7,876 bases of DNA, from contig JAISEZ010000263.1 of NCBI GenBank assembly GCA_031263835.1, positions 1 to 7,876 on the forward strand. Reading direction: 5' to 3'. Below are positions 1 through 5,627 of the stretch, one piece after another; position 1 is the stretch's first letter, and the number at the start of each line of letters is the position of its first letter. This DNA comes from Tannerella sp. Lineage in GTDB: Bacteria; Bacteroidota; Bacteroidia; Bacteroidales; Tannerellaceae. The position numbers and the translations under genes are program-made. The notes under the pieces were generated by a model. It was not told where the DNA came from. It saw only the letters and a program-made list of their open reading frames with translations, and did no database searches.

Positions 1-930
1 CAGTCCTTCGGCGGCGAGCATCCCATGACCGGGGCGCAGATTGACTTTATCGACCACTGGGAAGTCGAAAGCTACCGTCGCAGGGTGAGCGCCGGCGGAG
101 CGTCCGGGCGCGTTGAAAACAGGACTGTCATCATCACCGGCGCCGCACAGGGATTCGGCGAAGGCATTGCCGGATGCCTGATTCGGGAGGGCGCCAATAT
201 CGTTGTGGCCGACCTGAACGAAACGGCCGGGGCTGCGACCGCCGAAAACCTTTGCCGGATGGCGCGGAGCAACCGGGCGATTTTCGTCAAAACGGACGTG
301 TCCGATACGGAAAGCCTCCGCCGCCTGATTTACGAAACGGTGTGTCATTTCGGCGGACTGGACGTCTTTATCAGCAATGCCGGCGTGTTGCGTGCCGGCG
401 GGCTGGAGGAAATGACGCCCGAACAGTTCGAATTTGTAACGAAAATCAATTACAGCGCCTATTTTTACTGTGCGCAGGCGGCCTCGCGCGTCATGAAGCT
501 GCAGAACCGGTATGCGCCGGAAAATTACGGGGATATTATCCAGATTAATTCCAAATCGGGTCTGCGCGGTTCGAAGGCGAACTTTGCCTATGCCGGCGGA
601 AAGTTCGGCGGGCTGGGACTGACGCAGTCCTTCGCGCTGGAGCTGGCGCCGTACCGCATCAAGGTCAACGCCGTCTGTCCGGGGAATTTCTACGAAGGCC
701 CGCTGTGGTCGAATCCCGAAAACGGACTGTTCCTGCAATACCTGCGTGCGGGTAAGGTGCCGGGCGCCAAAACGGTCGACGACGTCCGCGCCTGGTACAT
801 GGCCCAGGTCCCGATGAACAGGGGCACCGGCCCGGATGACGTCACCAGAGCCATCCTCTACCTTATCGACCAGACGTGCGAAACCGGTCAGGCGCTCCCC
901 GTCACCGGCGGACAGGTGATGCTGAACTGA
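1..930 (+). CDS. SDR-family dehydrogenase, C-terminal part of a probable class II aldolase/SDR fusion (5' end cut off)
   Basis: The frame is open from base 1 and codes for eight residues before the first ATG (base 25), so the gene begins upstream of the window; 309 residues are visible. The first roughly 35 residues (including QIDFIDHWEVESYR) resemble the linker that ends the aldolase half of bifunctional class II aldolase/SDR proteins. The rest is a full classical SDR domain: NAD(P)-binding TGAAQGFG (bases 136-159), NAG (376-384), a probable catalytic Ser (550-552), the YAGGK Tyr and Lys (589-603) and a CPG motif near 676. The Ser-Tyr spacing of 13 residues is normal. The C-terminal part (QVPMNRG, then TGQALPVTGGQVM) resembles sorbitol-6-phosphate 2-dehydrogenase (SrlD), so a sugar-phosphate or sugar-derived hydroxy substrate is likely. 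Fusions of this sort act in rhamnose, fucose or related sugar breakdown; the exact substrate cannot be read from the sequence. The alternative is a stand-alone SDR with an N-terminal extension. Confidence 0.85.
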   Translation, partial: QSFGGEHPMTGAQIDFIDHWEVESYRRRVSAGGASGRVENRTVIITGAAQGFGEGIAGCLIREGANIVVADLNETAGAATAENLCRMARSNRAIFVKTDVSDTESLRRLIYETVCHFGGLDVFISNAGVLRAGGLEEMTPEQFEFVTKINYSAYFYCAQAASRVMKLQNRYAPENYGDIIQINSKSGLRGSKANFAYAGGKFGGLGLTQSFALELAPYRIKVNAVCPGNFYEGPLWSNPENGLFLQYLRAGKVPGAKTVDDVRAWYMAQVPMNRGTGPDDVTRAILYLIDQTCETGQALPVTGGQVMLN

Positions 931-941
931 ACAGAGTAATC

Positions 942-960
942 AGTTGAAAGTTGAAAATTA
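942..960. repeat. TTGAAAG stutter repeat
   Basis: Two tandem copies of GTTGAAA followed by an AT-rich tail lie 12 bases after the dehydrogenase stop codon. Short degenerate stutters of this kind are common in intergenic DNA of Bacteroidota. No function is evident. Confidence 0.5.
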
Positions 961-963
961 GTG

Positions 964-1033
964 TCCCTTGCAGGGCGCAGGGCGGGTGTGCGTCATTTCA
1001 TACGGGCCGGGTTATATCGGGCTTTCAGCCCTT
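964..1033 (-). repeat. Shortened copy of the GC-rich interspersed hairpin repeat
   Basis: This matches the reverse complement of the repeat at 7711-7802. Shared parts are CAGGGCGCAGGGCGG (971-985) and ATATCGGGCTTTCAGCCCTT (1014-1033). The central part containing the CCCGG hairpin of the other copy is mostly missing here. The block GGGCT-TTC-AGCCC (1019-1031) can form a small hairpin. It contains no coding sequence. Confidence 0.8.
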
Positions 1034-1215
1034 AAGTGATGAAAAATAAACAGGATATAACAGCTAATAAAGTGTCGTTCCTGCAGGACTTGGAATAGAA
1101 TCCGGGTGGATTCCAACTTGCAGCGTTGCTGTTGAGTTTTATATGTTATTTATTATTTCGCATCTCTAAGCGGAGAACCTGGCTTCTAGCTGTCGAGGGG
1201 GACAGGTTTTTTTTT
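1031..1215 (+). ncRNA. Candidate structured small RNA, rod-shaped and 6S-like in outline
   Basis: The stretch can fold into one long imperfect rod. From the outside in, CTTA (1031-1034) pairs with TAAG (1167-1170), GAT (1038-1040) with ATC (1162-1164), the A-rich arm 1041-1058 with the T-rich arm 1141-1159 with few mismatches, and AACAGC (1059-1064) with GCTGTT (1128-1133). An uneven internal loop follows (16 bases on the left, 4 on the right). The tip is CTGCAGG (1081-1087) with CTTGCAG (1117-1123) and TTGGAAT (1090-1096) with ATTCCAA (1110-1116). A terminator-like hairpin with nine Ts ends it. Closing stem, uneven bubble and terminal hairpin recall 6S RNA, but the likeness is only in outline. 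I see no clear promoter upstream, so it could also be a 3' UTR element or a purH leader. Folding was done by eye. Confidence 0.4.
1176..1215 (+). terminator. Rho-independent terminator upstream of purH
   Basis: AACCTG (1176-1181) pairs with CAGGTT (1203-1208), with a possible inner CTTC/GAGG stem. Alternatively CTGTC (1190-1194) pairs with GACAG (1201-1205). Both folds run into nine Ts at 1207-1215. Either would end transcription coming from the candidate RNA or the dehydrogenase gene. The two hairpins share bases 1203-1205 and exclude each other. Confidence 0.65.
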
Positions 1216-1250
1216 ACAGGCATATTATACTGCGGATTAAAATAAATCCA

Positions 1251-1258
1251 TACTTTTG
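1251..1258 (+). promoter_or_regulatory. Bacteroidota-type -7 promoter element for purH
   Basis: TACTTTTG matches the TAnnTTTG consensus used by the primary sigma factor of Bacteroidota. It lies after the T-tract terminator and 40 bases before the purH ATG, so transcription would start near 1263-1266. No good TTTG -33 element is visible at the expected distance. It probably drives purH and mreB. Confidence 0.6.
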
Positions 1259-1298
1259 CAATGGAAAAAAGACTGTTTATCACTAAGAGGACTAAATA

Positions 1299-2819
1299 AT
1301 GACGGAGAAACGAATAAAAAGAGCATTAATATCTGTTTATCACAAGGAAGGACTGGATGAAATACTCAAAAAACTGCACCGGGAAGGCGTCAGCTTTGTC
1401 TCTACGGGCGGGACGCAGGCGTTCATCGAATCACTGAATATTCCCTGCGAAGCGGTGGAAGACTTGACGGGCTATCCTTCCATTCTGGGCGGACGGGTGA
1501 AGACCCTGCATCCGAAAGTTTTTGGCGGTATCCTGACGCGCCGCGACAACGAAAGCGACCGTAAACAAATCGGACAGTATCAAATCCCGGAAATTGATTT
1601 GGTGATTGTCGACCTCTATCCGTTTGAAGAAACCGTAGCTTCGGGCGCCGACGAGACCGCCGCTGTTGAAAAAATAGACATCGGTGGCATTTCACTGATT
1701 CGTGCGGCTGCAAAAAACTTCAAGGATGTGGTGATTGTGGCCTCCAGGGCGCAGTATGCTTCGCTGATGCTGCTGCTGGAGGAAAAAGGCGCGGTGACCA
1801 GTCAGGAGGAACGGCGCTGGTTTGCCAAAGAAGCCTTCGCCGTCTCATCGGCTTACGACGGCGCCATTTTCAACTATTTTGACCGGGACGGCGACAGCGC
1901 ATTCCGGGTAGCGGTCAATGAGCCGAAACTCCTGCGCTACGGCGAAAACCCGCACCAGAAAGGCCTTTTCTTCGGAAAATTCGAAGACCTGTTCGAGCAG
2001 CTGCATGGCAAGGAGATTTCATACAACAACCTGCTCGACATCGACGCGGCGCTTTCGCTGATTGACGAGTTTGACGAACTGACGTTTGCCGTTCTGAAGC
2101 ATAACAATGCCTGCGGCATCGCGTCCCGTCCGACCCTGCCGGAAGCGTGGAAGGACGCCCTGGCCGGCGACCCGGTTTCCGCTTTCGGCGGCATTCTGGT
2201 GACGAACGGGGTGATTGACCGGGAAGTGGCCGAAGAGATAGACAGGATTTTCTTTGAGGTCATCATCGCTCCCGACTACATGACCGACGCGCTGGAGGCG
2301 CTGGAACAGAAGAAGAACCGGATTATCCTGCTGCGCAGGCAGAGCGGACTGCAGAAGCGGCAATACCGTTCGCTGCTGAACGGCGTACTGGTGCAGGAGA
2401 GGGACATGAGCATCCAGACGGCTGCCGACCTGGAACCCATGACGCAAAAGACGCCGAACGAACGCGAAACGGAAGATTTGCTCTTTGCCAACAAGCTGGT
2501 GAAGCACAGCAAATCCAACGCCATTACGCTGGTGAAAAACAGGCAGCTCTGTGCAAGCGGAATCGGACAGACGTCGCGCGTGGACGCCCTGAAGCAGGCC
2601 ATCGACAAGGCGCGTTCGTTCGGGTTCGACCTGCACGGCGCCGTGATGGCCTCAGACGCCTTTTTCCCGTTTGCCGACTGTGTGGAAATCGCAGCCGGGG
2701 CGGGCATTACGGCCATCGTTCAGCCGGGAGGGTCGAAAAACGACCGCCTTTCGGTCGAGTATTGCGACGCTCATGACATCAGCATGGTAAGGACGGGCGT
2801 CCGTCACTTTAAACATTAA
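1299..2819 (+). CDS. purH: Bifunctional AICAR transformylase / IMP cyclohydrolase PurH
   Basis: This cytosolic enzyme carries out the last two steps of de novo purine synthesis: it formylates AICAR with 10-formyltetrahydrofolate and closes the ring to give IMP. Its 506 residues are the usual length. The N-terminal MGS-like cyclohydrolase domain (about 1-145) shows FVSTGGT, RVKTLHPK (Lys68), Tyr107, KIDIGG and RAAAKN (Lys139). The transformylase domain shows GENPHQ (215-220), KHNNACG (267-273, with the catalytic Lys-His pair), DPVSAFGG, KSNAI, and ASDAFFPFAD followed by QPGGSKND near the C-terminus. The protein ends in RHFKH, as is usual. The ATG has an AGAGGA-like ribosome binding site (about 1285-1291), and its first base is the last base of an upstream TAA. 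A promoter element lies at 1251. mreB follows 28 bases after the stop with no terminator between, so co-transcription is likely. Confidence 0.98.
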   Translation: MTEKRIKRALISVYHKEGLDEILKKLHREGVSFVSTGGTQAFIESLNIPCEAVEDLTGYPSILGGRVKTLHPKVFGGILTRRDNESDRKQIGQYQIPEIDLVIVDLYPFEETVASGADETAAVEKIDIGGISLIRAAAKNFKDVVIVASRAQYASLMLLLEEKGAVTSQEERRWFAKEAFAVSSAYDGAIFNYFDRDGDSAFRVAVNEPKLLRYGENPHQKGLFFGKFEDLFEQLHGKEISYNNLLDIDAALSLIDEFDELTFAVLKHNNACGIASRPTLPEAWKDALAGDPVSAFGGILVTNGVIDREVAEEIDRIFFEVIIAPDYMTDALEALEQKKNRIILLRRQSGLQKRQYRSLLNGVLVQERDMSIQTAADLEPMTQKTPNERETEDLLFANKLVKHSKSNAITLVKNRQLCASGIGQTSRVDALKQAIDKARSFGFDLHGAVMASDAFFPFADCVEIAAGAGITAIVQPGGSKNDRLSVEYCDAHDISMVRTGVRHFKH

Positions 2820-2847
2820 CGGAAAAATTAAAACAGACAATAATAGT

Positions 2848-3867
2848 ATGGGATTCTTTTCTTTCACACAGGAAATTGCCATTGACTTGGGTACGGCCAA
2901 TACCATCATTGTAAATGAGGGGAAAATCGTTGTCGATGCGCCGTCGGTAGTTGCACTGGACCGGCGAACGGAAAAAGTGCTGGCCGTCGGGGAACAGGCC
3001 CGTCTGATGGACGGGAAAACACCCGAAGACATTCGTACCATCAGGCCGTTGCGCGACGGGGTGATTGCGGATTTTTATGCCGCGGAGCAGATGATTCGAG
3101 GCATGATTAAGATGATTAACTTCAAAAACCGCTGGTTTTCGCCGCCGCTGCGCATCGTGATTTGTATCCCGTCGGGCAGTACGGAAGTCGAGATTCGCGC
3201 CGTGCGCGACTCGGCCGAACATGCCGGCGGACGGGACGTGTACATGATTTACGAACCGATGGCGGCGGCCATTGGCATCGGCGTCGATGTGGAAGCGCCG
3301 GAAGGGAACATGATTGTTGACATCGGCGGGGGAACGACGGAAATCGCCGTCATCTCGCTCGGAGGCATTGTGTCCAACCGTTCCATCCGCATTGCCGGCG
3401 ACGAACTGACGGAGGACATTGTGGAGTATATGCGCCGCCAGCACAACATGAAAGTGGGTGAACGGACGGGCGAATCCATTAAAATCAACGTAGGTTCCGC
3501 GCTGACGTCGCTGGAAGACCCGCCCGATGACTTCGTCGTCCACGGGCCGAACCAGATGACGGCGCTCCCGATGGAAGTCCCGATTTCGTATCAGGAAATT
3601 GCGCACTGCCTGGACAAGTCCATCTCCAAAATGGAAGCGGCCATCCTGAGCGCACTGGAACAGACGCCGCCCGAACTGTATGCCGACATCGTTCACAACG
3701 GCATATACCTGACCGGCGGCGGCGCACTGATGCGGGGACTGGACAAGCGATTCAGCGACAAAATCAATATCCCCTTCCACGTGGCGGAAGACCCGCTGCA
3801 CGCCGTGGCCAAAGGGACAGGCATCGCCCTGAAGAATATTGACCGCTACAAGTTCCTAATTAAATAA
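2848..3867 (+). CDS. mreB: Rod shape-determining protein MreB (bacterial actin)
   Basis: MreB is an ATP-binding actin homologue that forms membrane-bound filaments guiding side-wall peptidoglycan synthesis. Its 339 residues are the usual length. The N-terminus MGFFSFTQEI suits the short amphipathic membrane-binding segment of the family. Actin-fold motifs are present: phosphate-1 IDLGTANT (Asp13), phosphate-2 DIGGGTTE (158-165), and the adenosine motif LTGGGALMRGLD (around 289-293). The EPMAAAIG segment before phosphate-2 and the GERTGESIK segment are also typical. The start fits both the family N-terminus and the 28-base gap after purH; the ribosome binding site is weak. A 13-base-pair perfect hairpin lies just downstream, and then a 400-base repeat-filled spacer separates it from mreC, which may uncouple the two transcriptionally. 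Confidence 0.98.
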   Translation: MGFFSFTQEIAIDLGTANTIIVNEGKIVVDAPSVVALDRRTEKVLAVGEQARLMDGKTPEDIRTIRPLRDGVIADFYAAEQMIRGMIKMINFKNRWFSPPLRIVICIPSGSTEVEIRAVRDSAEHAGGRDVYMIYEPMAAAIGIGVDVEAPEGNMIVDIGGGTTEIAVISLGGIVSNRSIRIAGDELTEDIVEYMRRQHNMKVGERTGESIKINVGSALTSLEDPPDDFVVHGPNQMTALPMEVPISYQEIAHCLDKSISKMEAAILSALEQTPPELYADIVHNGIYLTGGGALMRGLDKRFSDKINIPFHVAEDPLHAVAKGTGIALKNIDRYKFLIK

Positions 3868-3890
3868 ATGAGACAATGAGCCAATGTGAG

Positions 3891-3922
3891 AATGTGAAAA
3901 TGAGACAATTCATTTTCACATT
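3891..3922. terminator. Perfect 13-bp hairpin after mreB, possible terminator
   Basis: AATGTGAAAATGA (3891-3903) and TCATTTTCACATT (3910-3922) are perfectly complementary around the loop GACAAT. The hairpin begins 24 bases after the mreB stop. It is AT-rich and lacks a run of Ts, so termination is possible but not clear. It sits in a stutter of GAGACAATG / AATGTGA words (3868-3910) and may simply be part of the repeat cluster. Confidence 0.4.
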
Positions 3923-4023
3923 TGCTATACTTCACGCGGCATGGTTTTGTGCATGGACATCATAGGAATTATGAATTATAAATTATGAATTATACGGGCA
4001 TGACTTTGTTCATGGATATGGGA

Positions 4024-4199
4024 AATAAATTATTAACACGGAGACACGGAGCACACGGAGATTCGTTTTTCCGCGGAACGAAGTTCCTCCTCTGTGGCCT
4101 CCGGGTAACTTCTTTTTCTGTACGGAGGACACGGAGAAAAGACGGCGTTCCGCCGTGCACTTCTCCGTGTTCTCCGTGTCTCCGTGTTGATAATTTATT
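4024..4199. repeat. CACGGAG-array palindrome, long copy
   Basis: The 38-base arms 4024-4061 and 4162-4199 are inverted copies with two mismatches. Each arm holds three spaced CACGGAG words. Inside are a tip hairpin GGAAC-GAA-GTTCC (4075-4087), a further internal pair of CGGAG words in direct orientation (about 4121-4138) and the hairpin ACGGCG-TTC-CGCCGT (4142-4156). A shorter relative lies at 7545-7635. Palindromes of this CACGGAG type are widespread as interspersed repeats in environmental bacterial genomes and give rise to spurious short protein predictions. Confidence 0.85.
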
Positions 4200-4234
4200 C
4201 TTTATGTTCATGCACAAAACCTTCCCGTGCAAAG

Positions 4235-4242
4235 TATAATTG
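4235..4242 (+). promoter_or_regulatory. Weak candidate -7 element for mreC
   Basis: TATAATTG differs by one base from TAnnTTTG and lies 26 bases before the mreC ATG. There is no clear -33 element. It overlaps the right inverted end of the repeat element, so if real the repeat would supply the promoter of mreCD-mrdA. Confidence 0.2.
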
Positions 4243-4267
4243 TCTCATTCTCTCACTGGCTGTTTTT

Positions 4268-5119
4268 ATGCAGAGACTGTTTGAATTTCTTTTCAGGAAA
4301 AGGCACTGGTTTGTATTTATCGTATGTGAAGTTCTTGCGTTCACACTTTTATACCGCTATAATGCCTATCAGCGGAATATATTTCTGAGTTCGGCCAACA
4401 CGGCTTTCGGATATGTATCTTCCGTATCGGGGACGGTTATATCTTATCTCCGGTTACGGGAAGAAAACAGAACGCTGTTTGAACGCAACGGCCTGCTCGA
4501 ACTGGAAATTCTCAATCTGGAACGGAAGCTGGATGATTTGAACGCCGACCAGTTTTCGTATGACGACGTGATGCCCGACACTACTGCGCAGCAATATCAT
4601 TACACCGTGGCGAGCGTGATAAACAACAGCGTGATACGCCTGTCCAACTACATCACCATCGACAAAGGCTCGCTGGACGGCATCCGGCCGGACATGGGCG
4701 TCGTATCCATCCGGGGCGTTGTCGGGATTGTATCCACCGTCGAGGAGCATTTTTCGGTCGTGATTCCGCTCCTGAACCCGAAATCCAAACTCAGCTGCAA
4801 ACTGAAGAGCGGCGACTATTACGGCTCGCTGTCGTGGGACGGACGGGATGCGCAGTACGCCAATCTGGAGGAATTGCCGAACCATGTGGAGTTTCAGAAA
4901 GGCGATACCATCGTCACAAGCGGTTTTTCAGCCATCTTCCCGCCGGGTATCCGGGTGGGCACGGTGGTCGAAATGGACAATACCCGCAACCACAACTTCT
5001 ATTCGCTGAGGGTGAAACTGGCGACGGATTTTCAGCGCCTGAAAAACGTGCGGGTGATACGGAACGATAAGCAGCAGGAACAGTTAGCCGTGGAACGGGA
5101 GGCGCGGAAAAATGATTAA
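4268..5119 (+). CDS. mreC: Rod shape-determining protein MreC
   Basis: MreC is a single-pass membrane protein whose periplasmic part links MreB/MreD to PBP2 and activates wall elongation. From the ATG at 4268 it has 283 residues: a short basic cytoplasmic segment (MQRLFEFLFRKRHW), a membrane segment at about 14-30, a charged heptad-like coiled coil at about 58-92 rich in Glu, Leu and Arg, and the periplasmic beta-barrel domain at about 105-270 with VIRLSNYITIDKGSLDGI, GVVGIV and the GDTIVTSG segment. The frame stays open upstream to an ATG at 4184, but that would add 28 residues made of repeat DNA before the typical N-terminus, so 4268 is preferred. No good ribosome binding site is seen. The 3' end overlaps mreD by 8 bases, which points to translational coupling. 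Confidence 0.95.
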   Translation: MQRLFEFLFRKRHWFVFIVCEVLAFTLLYRYNAYQRNIFLSSANTAFGYVSSVSGTVISYLRLREENRTLFERNGLLELEILNLERKLDDLNADQFSYDDVMPDTTAQQYHYTVASVINNSVIRLSNYITIDKGSLDGIRPDMGVVSIRGVVGIVSTVEEHFSVVIPLLNPKSKLSCKLKSGDYYGSLSWDGRDAQYANLEELPNHVEFQKGDTIVTSGFSAIFPPGIRVGTVVEMDNTRNHNFYSLRVKLATDFQRLKNVRVIRNDKQQEQLAVEREARKND

Positions 5120-5627
5120 GTCGATACTGAAAACCATCCTCCGGTTTGTCATCTTTGTCCTGCTGCAGGTGTGGGTGCTGAATAATCTTCACCTGTTCCG
5201 GATTGTGGAGCCGTTTCTGTACATGTATGTCATTTTGAAGCTCCCGATGCGGATTACCCGTTCGCAGGGTATTCTGATTTCCTTTCTGCTGGGGCTGACC
5301 GTTGACATATTCTCCAACACGCCGGGGATGCATGCCGCGGCCTGTACGCTCGCGGGCTTTCTGCGCTATCCGCTGATAGGGATGTATGTGACGAAGGAAC
5401 TGACGGAAAATGTAACGCCTTCGTACCGCGCCTTCGGCACCGCCGCTTTCATGCGGTATGCGGCCACACTGACCGCCATTCACCATGTGACCCTGTTCCT
5501 GATTGAATCCGTCTCCTTTTTTGACCCGCTGTTTTTATTTCTTCGCATCCTGGCGAGCGTTGTTTTGACAACCTTGTGTATCTTTGTGCTCGAAGCATTT
5601 AATGTAAACAAAAGAAACAGTGACTGA
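5112..5627 (+). CDS. mreD: Rod shape-determining protein MreD
   Basis: MreD is a small integral inner-membrane protein of the elongasome that works with MreC. Its 171 residues are about normal for the family and very hydrophobic, with perhaps five or six membrane segments (approximately 8-26, 34-50, 55-72, 75-95, 110-132 and 138-162). The central GLTVDIF...PGMHAAA stretch matches the best conserved region of the family. The ATG lies inside the last codons of mreC and has a GGGAGG-like ribosome binding site at 5097-5102. The stop overlaps the mrdA start by 8 bases. Identification rests on size, hydrophobicity, that motif and gene order, as MreD sequences are poorly conserved. Confidence 0.93.
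   Translation: MIKSILKTILRFVIFVLLQVWVLNNLHLFRIVEPFLYMYVILKLPMRITRSQGILISFLLGLTVDIFSNTPGMHAAACTLAGFLRYPLIGMYVTKELTENVTPSYRAFGTAAFMRYAATLTAIHHVTLFLIESVSFFDPLFLFLRILASVVLTTLCIFVLEAFNVNKRNSD

Larger units (their letters stand above)
3899..4249. repeat. Composite palindromic repeat element between mreB and mreC
   Basis: The spacer is bounded by inverted ends. AATGAGACAATT (3899-3910) is repeated inverted at 4238-4249, TATACTT (3926-3932) at 4232-4238, and GGTTTTGTGCATG (3943-3955) at 4209-4221, in the same order on both sides. Inside lie an ATGAATTAT stutter (about 3966-3993), a second TTTGTnCATG motif copy (about 3996-4020) and the CACGGAG palindrome (4024-4199). There is no transposase, and the frames through it look like by-products of the repeat. 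The structure resembles a miniature mobile element or a stack of palindromes inserted into each other. Apart from a possible mreC promoter, no gene or other signal is seen in the spacer 3868-4267. Confidence 0.7.

Noticed and set aside
1261..1299. A 12-codon reading frame (MEKRLFITKRTK) whose TAA overlaps the purH ATG as TAATG, a possible leader peptide
   Set aside because: The predicted transcription start from TACTTTTG falls at about 1263-1266, after its ATG, and it has no ribosome binding site. It is probably chance.
2809..3801. A long minus-strand frame of 330 codons opposite mreB
   Set aside because: It lies fully opposite mreB, is rich in His, Arg, Phe and Val as expected of an antisense shadow of a GC-rich third-position gene, and shows no family motif. 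The same holds for the 326-codon frame opposite mrdA (5860-6840).
4024..4199. CRISPR array, because of regularly spaced CACGGAG words
   Set aside because: The words are 7 bases long with gaps of only a few bases and are arranged as a palindrome. There are no unique spacers and no cas genes.
3985..4239. Open frames on both strands across the mreB-mreC spacer
   Set aside because: They run through the CACGGAG palindrome and read as repetitive Arg/His/Gly-rich peptides on both strands, the usual by-product of this repeat, with no start signals.
3899..4249. Complete insertion sequence
   Set aside because: Inverted ends are present, but there is no transposase frame and no clear target-site duplication. 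At most it is a non-autonomous element.
4184..4267. Upstream ATG at 4184 as the mreC start
   Set aside because: The added 28 residues are encoded by repeat DNA and do not look like an MreC N-terminus; the ATG at 4268 gives the normal short basic segment and membrane anchor.
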